The notes under the pieces are model-generated. The model searched no databases. It saw only the letters and a program-made list of their open reading frames with translations, and was not told the origin of the DNA. Positions 1 through 6,102 of a DNA stretch of 12,013 nucleotides are shown here, one piece after another. Position 1 is the stretch's first letter. Every line of letters starts with the position of its first letter. Source of the DNA: Bdellovibrio sp. ZAP7 (GTDB lineage: Bacteria > Bacteroidota > Bacteroidia > Flavobacteriales > Flavobacteriaceae); contig CALPKO020000014.1 of assembly GCA_943324165.2 (NCBI GenBank), positions 1 through 12,013 of the forward strand, written 5' to 3'. Position numbers and translations under genes: made by a program.

Positions 1-222
1 ATGGATGGAAAAATTGTTAGAAATGCTAAAATCAGAATTATCCGTGATGGAGTTGTGGTGCACACAGGCGAATTGATTGCGCTAAAACGTTTCAAAGATG
101 ACGTGAAAGATGTAGCTAAAGGTTATGATTGCGGTATCCAAATTAAAGGTTTCAACGAAATCGAAGAACGTGATGTTATCGAATGTTACCACGAAGTAGC
201 CGTTAAGAAAAAATTGAAATAG
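1..222 (+). CDS. infB: Translation initiation factor IF-2, C-terminal end (partial)
   Basis: These 73 codons are the end of a longer gene that starts before the window; the ATG at base 1 is an internal methionine, not a start. The residues match the last part of IF-2: a beta-rich segment starting [17 protein letters not shown], then the [20 protein letters not shown] stretch and the [18 protein letters not shown] motif typical of the C-terminal (fMet-tRNA binding) region. IF-2 is the GTPase that brings initiator tRNA to the 30S subunit and promotes subunit joining; the GTPase domain itself is outside the window. The gene ends at TAG and is followed within 10 bases by a strong terminator, so it is the last gene of its transcription unit. 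I am confident in the identity; nothing can be said about the missing N-terminal part. Confidence 0.95.
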   Translation: MDGKIVRNAKIRIIRDGVVVHTGELIALKRFKDDVKDVAKGYDCGIQIKGFNEIEERDVIECYHEVAVKKKLK

Positions 223-230
223 TAAATATA

Positions 231-257
231 AAATCCCGAGCAATCGGGATTTTTTTT
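231..257 (+). terminator. Intrinsic terminator after infB
   Basis: AAATCCCGA (231-239) pairs perfectly with TCGGGATTT (244-252) around a GCAA loop, which is of the stable GNRA type. The 3' arm runs into a tract of eight T (250-257). It starts 9 bases after the infB stop codon. Confidence 0.93.
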
Positions 258-337
258 GGATAATTTTGAAAAGGAACTTTTGATTTGTTTAAAAAAAAGC
301 ACGCAGATTACTCTAATGCATATGATTTACGTGGCCT

Positions 338-405
338 GCGATAGGGATTGCAGCGATATCCTTTTGTTGCGGGGTTCGCAACAAAAGATTTAGCGGAAAG
401 CCCGG
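338..405 (-). repeat. Dispersed hairpin repeat, copy 1
   Basis: CTTTTGTTGCG (361-371) pairs perfectly with CGCAACAAAAG (377-387) around GGGTT. Read on the minus strand, the hairpin is flanked by CGCTAAATCTTTT and AAAAGGATATCGCTGC. Exactly these flanks recur around a different stem in copy 2 near 5314-5383, and the AATCTTTT/AAAAGGAT core recurs in copy 3 near 9723-9796. No open reading frame is seen in it. It lies between the infB terminator and the terminator of the minus-strand operon, so it should not belong to either main transcript. I recall similar sequences being frequent between genes in Flavobacterium, but its function is not known to me. The outer borders are approximate. Confidence 0.8.
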
Positions 406-412
406 TTATTCG

Positions 413-444
413 CCAAAAAAAAACATCCACCGAAGTGAATGTCT
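413..444 (-). terminator. Intrinsic terminator of the PadR/PspC/GIN operon
   Basis: On the minus strand ACATTCAC (442-435) pairs with GTGGATGT (430-423) around a UUCG loop closed by C-G, an exceptionally stable tetraloop, and is followed by a run of nine T (423-415). One T-G pair lies in the stem. It begins 27 bases after the stop codon of the GIN-domain gene and ends the operon. Confidence 0.92.
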
Positions 445-469
445 TTTACAGATTATTGCAAATAATTGT

Positions 470-1210
470 TTAGTTTTCTGAAACGCTTCCGCCAGAGGTT
501 TCTTCTTTGGAAAGTGTTTTTGGTGTTTTGTGGTAGTCAATAGAAGCGCCGCTTGATGCTTTTGCTTTCATGGATACAATCGGATAAATATCGGTGCTGC
601 TGCCGCTTGTGGCTTGGGCATCGACTTGGTTTGCCATGAGATTTTCGGCATCGATGTTGCTGCCGCTAGAGGAACTTGTGTCGAGTTTTAGGGCTTTTCC
701 ACGCAGATCAATTGTGCTTCCACTGGTGGATTCTGCCGAAATTTCGTCGGCTTCGACAGACAGGTTTATTTCGCTTCCGCTGGATGATTTTACGGCAATT
801 AACGCGGTAATAATCGTGTTTTTGCTTGTGATTTTTGATCCTGCCGTAGCTTCTAGCCCGTTTATTTTTGGCATTTGAACGGTTACGACTGGCGATTCTG
901 TTGAATTGTAGCTATTATCAGACGAAACTTTTAACACGCCATTTTCGACTTTAGTGGTGATGTGTTGCTGTAAATTTTCGTCGGCTTTAACGACCACCGA
1001 TTTTGAATTTGATTGTTCTACGACTACTTCAATTCCGTAATCTACTTCTATTTTATTGAAATCTCCTAATATTGCCCTGTTTTGCGTAGTGATGTTTCCA
1101 TTGCCTTTGATGCCGTTTCCAAAATCTACGGCATATTTACAAGAAGTCATTAACAAGGCGACCAAGGTTACGATGACTACTTTTGTGAATAAAATAATTG
1201 CTTTTATCAT
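470..1210 (-). CDS. Head GIN domain (DUF2807) lipoprotein
   Basis: The 246-residue protein starts with a lipoprotein signal peptide: a hydrophobic stretch at residues 4-20 followed by LMTSC, with the lipidated cysteine at 24. It should therefore be exported and membrane anchored. The mature part resembles the head GIN domain (PF10988, DUF2807): NRAILGDFNKIEVDYGIEVVVEQ near 44-66, then a row of short strands each carrying an SGS-like turn (TAGSKI, SSGSEI, TSGSTI, SSGSNI, TSGSST, SSGASI, TSGGSV). Such a ladder suggests a beta-helix or stacked-strand fold. The family is often labelled as a putative adhesin, but no ligand or enzymatic role is established. It is the last gene of the PadR/PspC operon; its ATG lies two bases after the PspC stop, which suggests translational coupling. 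No odd truncation is seen. Confidence 0.88.
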   Translation of the reverse strand: MIKAIILFTKVVIVTLVALLMTSCKYAVDFGNGIKGNGNITTQNRAILGDFNKIEVDYGIEVVVEQSNSKSVVVKADENLQQHITTKVENGVLKVSSDNSYNSTESPVVTVQMPKINGLEATAGSKITSKNTIITALIAVKSSSGSEINLSVEADEISAESTSGSTIDLRGKALKLDTSSSSGSNIDAENLMANQVDAQATSGSSTDIYPIVSMKAKASSGASIDYHKTPKTLSKEETSGGSVSEN

Positions 1211-1212
1211 GG

Positions 1213-2997
1213 TTATTGTTTTTTGATGATTACTCCGTTTGCGTCTATGGTGAGCCCTTTTGTTTTTTCGTTTTGATTGATTTTTACTTTTTCTCCATTG
1301 ACATCAATCGTTTGAATGGTGTTGTTTTTGGAAGTTTCTTTGATGATGACATCTTGTCCATTGACGTTGATTGAGGTTGTTTTGGTGCTTTCTTCTGCAT
1401 CATTATCAATATCATTGAACTCGTTTTCATCGGCTGGACAATCCAAACATTTTACTTGGCTGTCTCCAACTTTGTATAGATAAGTATCTGAACTGTGGTG
1501 TAAATTAAAATAATCATCATCAGAATTGTCGTAATCTCGCACGCTTTCGTCTGCTTTGAAAAGCGTTCCTTTAGGTAAATATAAGATGATTTCTACTTCT
1601 TGGTCTCTGAATTTATTGCTAATGTCGGTAATTAAAAAATTGTCTAATGTCAATTTATTGCCAACCAAACTAAAGTTGTATTTGATTTTCTCGGCTGTTT
1701 TTTTCGATTCAAAAAGTGATTTTCCCTTTGCTTGTTTTATTACTTCAAGATAAGCGACTTTTTCGTCTGTTTTTTCAATCTTAAAATCTACATCGTCCGA
1801 ATAAATGATTTCGTTTCCAGTAGAATCGGGCGTTATCATAAAATCTTTTCGGTCGTTGATGTTTTGCGCAAAATAGCTGTTGTGTTTGAATTTAATGTGC
1901 AAAGTGTCATTCGGGTTCAAATTCAGCATTTCTTTTTTAACGACTCTACCTTCTACTGAAAAAGCGATGGCTTGGTTGATTGCGATAGAAATTGAAATTA
2001 CAATGGCGATAATCCAAATGGCTAATAAGGAATATTTGGCAATGTTTCCGATTGCTTTCATGGTCGGAATAAGCAATTTGAAACCCAAAATCATTAGGAA
2101 AAAGAAAGGAATTCCGACTGCAAAGAACATCAATAGTCCAAATACCCAAATTGGATATGCGGTAAAATTACCTGCTTCGACAAAATGTTGCCATGGAAAA
2201 TCAATAAATGCGCCTGTTCCGAGTGTGAAAATTCCAACTAATAAGAACAGTAAGACCGTAAGTCCATTGATGATCAATATTACTCCAATTACCTTTGCGA
2301 AAATTTTAAGCAAGGTTAAAATAAAATCTCCAAAAGAACTTCCGATTTTGTCAGCGCTCGTTTTCACTTGGTTTCCCATTTTGTCATAATCAACATTCTT
2401 TAGTTTCTCAGCAACGTTTTGGTATTCTTCACGCACTTTTTTCTCAATGTTTGAAATGTTGATTGGCTCGCCACGCATTTCGAGTTTTTCCGATGTAGTG
2501 ACGGCTTCTGGTATAACTATCCAAAGGATGATGTAAGTTAAAAAACCAATTCCAAAAGAAAGTAATAAAACCAAAAAGATGATGCGCAACCAAACTTTGT
2601 CGATGCCAAAATAATGACCTAAACCTGCCAATACGCCACCAATTGCTCCAGTTTCTCTGTCTCGGTATAATTTTTTTAATGGTCTGCTTGTAGATGAATT
2701 AAAAGTATTCGCGGTAGTTTCGTCGCCATCAATATCAATTCGATAATCTTCTGGCTGACCCATAACAGCAATAACTTCATCTAATTCTTTGATGTTGATT
2801 ACTTGTTTGTCGTTGGTGTGCTTTTCGCAAATGAGCTCTGCAATTCTCATTTCGATGTCTTTTATAATCTCGTCTTGTCCGTTCGAATTGTTGAGCGACC
2901 GCTTGATTGCTTCGAAATAACGCGACATTTTTTGATAGGCATCTTCGTCGATATAAAAGAACATTCCGCCTAAATTGATGTTTACAGTTTTGTTCAT
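1213..2997 (-). CDS. PspC domain-containing inner membrane protein
   Basis: The 594-residue protein has three parts. Residues 1-95 are a soluble segment (NINLGGMFFYIDEDAY, then IKDIEMRIAEL and a short ELDEVIAVMGQPEDY motif) that often precedes PspC in Bacteroidota. Residues 108-166 are a PspC domain, recognised from LYRDRETGAIGGVLAGLGHY and GIDKVWLRIIF, ending in a membrane helix. Further membrane segments lie near 228-258, 283-312 and 322-342. The remaining 250 residues form a hydrophilic C-terminal domain, rich in beta-type patterns and with a CLDC pair, likely outside the cytoplasm. PspC is known in enterobacteria as a membrane sensor of envelope stress; whether this much larger protein acts likewise is inference. 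It is the middle gene of the operon, two bases after padR and two before the GIN gene. The start fits the family N-terminus. Confidence 0.88.
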   Translation of the reverse strand: MNKTVNINLGGMFFYIDEDAYQKMSRYFEAIKRSLNNSNGQDEIIKDIEMRIAELICEKHTNDKQVINIKELDEVIAVMGQPEDYRIDIDGDETTANTFNSSTSRPLKKLYRDRETGAIGGVLAGLGHYFGIDKVWLRIIFLVLLLSFGIGFLTYIILWIVIPEAVTTSEKLEMRGEPINISNIEKKVREEYQNVAEKLKNVDYDKMGNQVKTSADKIGSSFGDFILTLLKIFAKVIGVILIINGLTVLLFLLVGIFTLGTGAFIDFPWQHFVEAGNFTAYPIWVFGLLMFFAVGIPFFFLMILGFKLLIPTMKAIGNIAKYSLLAIWIIAIVISISIAINQAIAFSVEGRVVKKEMLNLNPNDTLHIKFKHNSYFAQNINDRKDFMITPDSTGNEIIYSDDVDFKIEKTDEKVAYLEVIKQAKGKSLFESKKTAEKIKYNFSLVGNKLTLDNFLITDISNKFRDQEVEIILYLPKGTLFKADESVRDYDNSDDDYFNLHHSSDTYLYKVGDSQVKCLDCPADENEFNDIDNDAEESTKTTSINVNGQDVIIKETSKNNTIQTIDVNGEKVKINQNEKTKGLTIDANGVIIKKQ

Positions 2998-2999
2998 GG

Positions 3000-3332
3000 T
3001 TATTTTTTTTGAGTGGTTATAATGTTTACTGCATCAGACAATTCTGTCCATGTGCTATTTAATTCGTTTAAAAATGTTTGCCCGATTTCGGTTAATCCGT
3101 AGTATTTTCGCGGAGGTCCCGAGGTCGATTCTTCCCAACGGTAGTTGAGTAATCCGTCGTTTTTCAATCTTGTTAGAAGCGGATAAACCGTTCCTTCTAC
3201 CACAAGCAATTTAGCGTTTTTCAGGGTGTCCAAAATTTCGGAAGTGTAAGCATCTTTTTCTTTCAAGACCGATAAGATGCAAAACTCGAGAACACCTTTT
3301 CGCATCTGGGCTTTTGTGTTTTCAATGTTCAT
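3000..3332 (-). CDS. PadR family transcriptional regulator
   Basis: At 110 residues this is a compact PadR-type winged-helix protein. The recognisable parts are RKGVLEFCILSVL (first helix), AYTSEILDTL, the recognition region GTVYPLLTRLKNDGLL near residues 47-62, and the wing SGPPRKYYGLTEIG near 76-89. A short C-terminal helix presumably gives the dimer contact. PadR proteins are usually repressors that respond to ligands or envelope stress. Here the gene is first in a minus-strand operon with PspC and GIN-domain genes, so autoregulation of that operon is the simplest reading (inference). Its coding sequence ends TAA-CC-ATG into the next gene. The upstream leader is long, about 215 bases from the likely promoter. 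Confidence 0.92.
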   Translation of the reverse strand: MNIENTKAQMRKGVLEFCILSVLKEKDAYTSEILDTLKNAKLLVVEGTVYPLLTRLKNDGLLNYRWEESTSGPPRKYYGLTEIGQTFLNELNSTWTELSDAVNIITTQKK

Positions 3333-3680
3333 AATTTGTTTTTCTTTTTTTTAATTTGATTGGACTATTCATTTTTTGATTGATGATTGATTTCTATTTT
3401 ACAATTGCGTTTTTTAAACCTCGATATGCTTTTTTATCACAAAGGCCACAATTTTTTGATTTTTTTAGAAGTATAAATTTCTTCTAAATTCAATTCTACT
3501 TCCCTCCTTCGTGCAGCCTCGAGACCTTTACTACTATACCTATTAATTTCTTATGCAAAGATACAGCTAAAAACAAGTACAATGTTTTACATAGTACCAA
3601 ATGTTAACAATTAATTAACAAATGCCGATTAAAAAATAATATAAAATTTATCCCTATATTGCACAAAAAAAGCAACAAAC
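3333..3680. other. Divergent intergenic region, 348 bases
   Basis: This stretch separates the minus-strand padR operon from the plus-strand DUF4442 gene. Besides the padR promoter at 3556-3582 it holds a patch of higher GC near 3498-3530 with purine-rich sequence on the minus strand, and a 16-codon minus-strand ORF (3372-3322) that overlaps the padR start. Near 3655-3662 TATATTGC resembles a weak -7 element for the plus-strand gene. No RNA gene or strong hairpin was recognised. Confidence 0.5.
3556..3582 (-). promoter_or_regulatory. Likely promoter of the padR operon
   Basis: On the minus strand TATCTTTG (3563-3556) matches the Bacteroidota -7 consensus TAnnTTTG exactly, with TTG (3582-3580) placed 16 bases upstream as a -33 element, slightly shorter than the usual spacing. 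This gives a leader of roughly 215 bases before padR, so a second, nearer start site cannot be excluded. Confidence 0.55.
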
Positions 3681-4133
3681 ATGAACTTTTCAGCGACAAA
3701 ATTCAATCAGTTTCTCTTTTTTAAATTACCTGCTGCTTTTTTATGTGGTGTACGAGTAAAATCGATTGACGAAAAACAATGCGTTGTTTCGGTAAAACAC
3801 CGCTGGATCAATCAAAATCCATTTGGCTCGATGTATTTCGCCGTGCAAGCTATGGCAGCAGAACTTTCTACCGGCGCTTTAGTAATTGCTCAAATCAAAA
3901 ATACTGGACACAATATAGCGCTGTTAGTGACCAATAGTAAAAGTAATTTTACCAAAAAAGCAACGGGAAGAATTAATTTTGTTTGCAATAACGGCCATTT
4001 GATTGCTGATGCTATTCAAAAAACAATTCAAACCGGCGAAGGACAAACATTTTGGATGAAAGCTATTGGAACCAACGAACAAGGAATTCAAGTTTCAGAA
4101 ATGGATTTTGAATGGAGTATCAAACGAAAATAA
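3681..4133 (+). CDS. DUF4442 hotdog-fold protein, putative thioesterase-like
   Basis: The 150-residue protein fits the DUF4442 family (PF14539), a hotdog-fold group related to acyl-CoA thioesterases. Visible features are VKHRWINQNPFGSMYFAVQAMAAELSTG near residues 39-66, which corresponds to the N-terminal strands and the long central hotdog helix, followed by beta strands (INFVCNNGHLI, EMDFEWSIK). The N-F-S-Y-A-A-E pattern in the central helix is typical of the family. Catalytic activity has not been shown for most members, so an acyl-CoA role is inference. Length is normal for the family. It stands 88 bases before the TIGR01777 gene, which has a promoter-like element of its own, so the two may be transcribed separately. 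Confidence 0.8.
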   Translation: MNFSATKFNQFLFFKLPAAFLCGVRVKSIDEKQCVVSVKHRWINQNPFGSMYFAVQAMAAELSTGALVIAQIKNTGHNIALLVTNSKSNFTKKATGRINFVCNNGHLIADAIQKTIQTGEGQTFWMKAIGTNEQGIQVSEMDFEWSIKRK

Positions 4134-4170
4134 TGCCAGTAATCATTCGTTAAACCTTGCCTAATTAACA

Positions 4171-4200
4171 TTTATTTAAAAAAATTCATTTGTAAATTTG
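4171..4200 (+). promoter_or_regulatory. Likely promoter of the TIGR01777 gene
   Basis: TAAATTTG (4193-4200) is an exact match to TAnnTTTG, 21 bases before the start codon. The best upstream element is TTTA (4171-4174) with an 18-base spacer, so the -33 part is only approximate. Confidence 0.6.
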
Positions 4201-4221
4201 ACGTAAATCTATAGAAAAAAA

Positions 4222-5124
4222 ATGAAAATTTTAATTACTGGAGCTACTGGATTAGTAGGCACTGAACTAGTCAACTTGTTACTTAGAAACGGTGTCCAAG
4301 TCAATTTCTTAACAATCTCCCAAAATAAAATAACTAAAAAACCCAATTTGCAAGGTTTTTTTTGGAATCCAGAACAAGGAATTATCGACGAAAATGCATT
4401 TATTGGTGTAGATGCTATCATTCATTTGGCCGGAGCAAACGTTTCTAAAAGATGGACAAATACTTATAAGCAAGAAATTATCGAAAGTAGAATAATCTCT
4501 TCGAATTTGCTATTCAAAGTACTGAAGCACAATCCAAATCAAGTAAAACAGATTATTTCTGCCTCTGCAATTGGTGTTTATCCAGATAGTTTGAAGAACA
4601 TTTATACCGAAACTAACAAAAATATAGACGACTCTTTTCTAGGAAATGTAGTAGTGAAATGGGAAGAAAGTGTCGATAAATTCAAATTATTGAACATAAA
4701 AGTCTGCAAATTGCGAACTGGAATTGTGCTTTCAGAAAAAGGCGGCGCTTTGTTCGAAATGCTAAAACCCATCAAATTTGGACTTGGTGCCGCTTTTGGA
4801 ACAGGGAAGCAAATTCAATCTTGGATTCACCTCACCGATTTAACAGAAATGTATCTATTTGCAGCCCAAAATCAATTAGAAGGAATTTATAATGCCGTTG
4901 CGCCAAATCCGATCAGCAACAAACAACTTACGATTGCCATTGCAAAAAAACTTAAAAAACCACTGTTCCTGCCAAATATCCCAGAGTTTATGATGCAGTT
5001 GATACTTGGCGAAATGCACGAAATACTTTTTTCGAGCCAAAATGTGAACAATAATAAAATAATCAATGAAGGATTTTCTTTCAAATATACTTCCGTAGAA
5101 AAAGCTTTAGAGCATTTACTATAA
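4222..5124 (+). CDS. TIGR01777 family SDR oxidoreductase / epimerase-like protein
   Basis: The 300-residue protein has an extended-SDR Rossmann fold. GATGLVG at residues 7-13 is the NAD(P)-binding glycine motif, HLAGANVSKRWT follows the third strand, and SASAIGVYP occupies the active-site strand. The long conserved block RTGIVLSEKGGALFEML through GTGKQIQSWIHLTDL is diagnostic of TIGR01777 proteins (E. coli YfcH, plant and cyanobacterial relatives). The C-terminal third matches DUF1731 (YNAVAPNPISNKQL, PEFMMQLILGEM). The usual SDR YxxxK pair is not obvious: the tyrosine in IGVYPD lacks a lysine four residues on. Substrates are not known for the family, though a redox or epimerase role is usually assumed. 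It ends just before a strong two-way terminator. Confidence 0.9.
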   Translation: MKILITGATGLVGTELVNLLLRNGVQVNFLTISQNKITKKPNLQGFFWNPEQGIIDENAFIGVDAIIHLAGANVSKRWTNTYKQEIIESRIISSNLLFKVLKHNPNQVKQIISASAIGVYPDSLKNIYTETNKNIDDSFLGNVVVKWEESVDKFKLLNIKVCKLRTGIVLSEKGGALFEMLKPIKFGLGAAFGTGKQIQSWIHLTDLTEMYLFAAQNQLEGIYNAVAPNPISNKQLTIAIAKKLKKPLFLPNIPEFMMQLILGEMHEILFSSQNVNNNKIINEGFSFKYTSVEKALEHLL

Positions 5125-5125
5125 A

Positions 5126-5158
5126 AAAAAGCTTCATTTTTATCAAATGAAGCTTTTT
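5126..5158 (+). terminator. Bidirectional intrinsic terminator
   Basis: AAAAAGCTTCATTT (5126-5139) pairs perfectly with AAATGAAGCTTTTT (5145-5158) around TTATC. It begins right after the TIGR01777 stop codon and ends that gene with five T. Read on the minus strand the T tract is longer (eight T, 5130-5123), so it works at least as well for transcripts coming from the opposite direction. Confidence 0.92.
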
Positions 5159-5168
5159 AATATGTGAA

Positions 5169-5207
5169 TTAACAATTACAACAACCTATTATTGTGGTTT
5201 TTTCCAT
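5169..5207 (-). CDS. Possible 12-residue cysteine-rich peptide
   Basis: On the minus strand the reading frame from ATG at 5207 gives MEKTTIIGCCNC and stops with TAA; an in-frame ATG directly upstream (5210) would add one Met. AAGG lies six bases before the second ATG, unusual in a genome that hardly uses Shine-Dalgarno sequences. The frame sits between a -7 promoter match (5235-5228) and a terminator with a long T tract (5158-5123), which together would give an RNA of about 100 bases. I do not recognise the peptide. Three cysteines in the last four residues could bind metal or sense thiols, or be a leader without a function of its own; the frame could also be chance within a small RNA. Confidence 0.35.
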   Translation of the reverse strand: MEKTTIIGCCNC

Positions 5208-5227
5208 CATCTACCTTAAAACCATAA

Positions 5228-5235
5228 CAAATTTA
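5228..5235 (-). promoter_or_regulatory. Promoter -7 element for the small minus-strand transcript
   Basis: TAAATTTG on the minus strand is an exact match to TAnnTTTG, about 20 bases before the start of the 12-codon frame. No clear TTG element is seen at -33. It overlaps one arm of an inverted repeat, TACCTTAAA (5212-5220) and TTTAAGGTA (5232-5240), which could be an operator. Confidence 0.45.
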
Positions 5236-5313
5236 AGGTAAAATTAATAGAGCATTCTTAAAATTATATTAAAGTTTTTTTCGAAGCAAAACATTTCTTT
5301 TCAAAACAAAACC

Positions 5314-5383
5314 AGTCCCGCTATGCGCTAAATCTTTTCCTCGCTAAAGAAGCGAGAAAAAGGATATCGCTGCTATCGGGGCT
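5314..5383 (+). repeat. Dispersed hairpin repeat, copy 2
   Basis: CTCGCT (5340-5345) pairs with AGCGAG (5351-5356) around AAAGA. The flanks CGCTAAATCTTTT and AAAAGGATATCGCTGC are identical to those of copy 1, while the stem is unrelated. At the outside AGTCCCG (5314-5320) can pair with CGGGGCT (5377-5383), so the whole element may fold as a long interrupted hairpin. It lies between the TIGR01777 terminator and the grpE promoter region and contains no reading frame. Confidence 0.82.
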
Positions 5384-5432
5384 AAATTAAAACATGATAT
5401 TTCCAATGAAATCTTTTGAATTTCCTAAAAAG

Positions 5433-5473
5433 TGACAATTTGACACCAAACCAAGAATGGCAGAAAATTTGAT
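5433..5473 (+). promoter_or_regulatory. Sigma-54-like promoter before grpE
   Basis: TGGCAG (5458-5463), five bases, then TTGAT (5469-5473) matches the sigma-54 -24/-12 consensus TGGCAC-N5-TTGCA with correct spacing, but the conserved C of the -12 GC is A. Upstream are two direct copies of TGACA, as TGACAATTTGACA (5433-5445), a possible activator or stress-response site. The predicted start would be close to 5484. No TAnnTTTG element is seen between the repeat and the gene. Confidence 0.45.
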
Positions 5474-5487
5474 TATCACTAGCAGTT

Positions 5488-6066
5488 ATGAAATTTAAAA
5501 ACATTTTCAAAAATACTTCAAAAATGACGACCGAAAATACTGAAATCGATAAAGAATTAGACGAAACAACATTAGAAAACAATGCCAACGACGAACAACT
5601 CATCGCTGAAGAATTAAGCGTCGAAGAACAACTTATAAAAGATTTAGCTACTGAAAAAGATAAATTTCTTCGTCTTTTTGCTGAATTTGAAAACTATAAA
5701 AGAAGAACCGCTAAAGAGCGAATGGAACTTTTCAAAACAGCCAATCAAGAAGTTTTATTGGCCGTTTTACCGGTTTTAGACGATTTTGATAGAGCAATGG
5801 TCGAAATTAAAAAATCCGAAGACGACATTTTGACAAAAGGTGTTGAATTAATTTACGAAAAATTAAAATCAACGCTTGTAACCAAAGGTTTAGAAGAAGT
5901 AGAAATAAAATCAGGTGATATTTTTAATGCCGATTTTGCAGAAGCAATAACGCAAATCCCCTCCCCTTCTCCAAACCTAAAAGGCAAAATAGTCGATGTT
6001 ATCGAAAAAGGTTACAAATTAGGCGACAAAATTATCCGCTTCCCTAAAGTGGTAATTGGAAACTAA
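5488..6066 (+). CDS. grpE: Nucleotide exchange factor GrpE
   Basis: The 192-residue protein is GrpE, which opens the DnaK nucleotide cleft and exchanges ADP for ATP in the cytoplasm. An acidic, disordered N-terminus (about residues 14-45) leads into the long coiled-coil helix (EEQLIKDLATEKDKFLRLFAE). FAEFENYKRRTAKER and LPVLDDFDRAM are family landmarks, and the C-terminal beta domain ends with VIEKGYKLGDKIIRFPKVVIGN, matching the usual GY-L-R-V pattern. Length is normal. The start at 5488 gives a basic MKFKNIFKN leader that I believe is common in Flavobacterium GrpE; ATG at 5524 (MTTENTEI) is the alternative, and would suit a start site near 5484 better. It is 36 bases ahead of dnaJ and surely co-transcribed with it. 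The upstream region may be a sigma-54 promoter. Confidence 0.95.
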   Translation: MKFKNIFKNTSKMTTENTEIDKELDETTLENNANDEQLIAEELSVEEQLIKDLATEKDKFLRLFAEFENYKRRTAKERMELFKTANQEVLLAVLPVLDDFDRAMVEIKKSEDDILTKGVELIYEKLKSTLVTKGLEEVEIKSGDIFNADFAEAITQIPSPSPNLKGKIVDVIEKGYKLGDKIIRFPKVVIGN

Positions 6067-6069
6067 TTT

Positions 6070-6102
6070 AAAAAATCTTAATTCCTTAATCTTAAACCAA
6101 AA
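6070..6102 (+). repeat. Short degenerate heptad repeat between grpE and dnaJ
   Basis: The 36-base gap is built of 7-base units related to TAATCTT (AAATCTT, AATTCCT, TAATCTT, AAACCAA). The same type of heptad occurs at 8297-8401 and, in reverse complement, at 11852-11910. Confidence 0.5.

Noticed and set aside
223..469. tRNA or other structured RNA gene between infB and the GIN gene
   Set aside because: The hairpins are explained by two terminators and the dispersed repeat; no cloverleaf or TTCGA-type arm was found.
594..878. 94-codon plus-strand frame over the GIN lipoprotein gene
   Set aside because: It mirrors the repetitive SGS codons of the real gene on the other strand and has no independent support.
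1880..2389. 169-codon plus-strand reading frame inside the PspC gene
   Set aside because: It is antisense to a well-recognised membrane protein, shows no family motif, and owes its length to the composition of the real gene.
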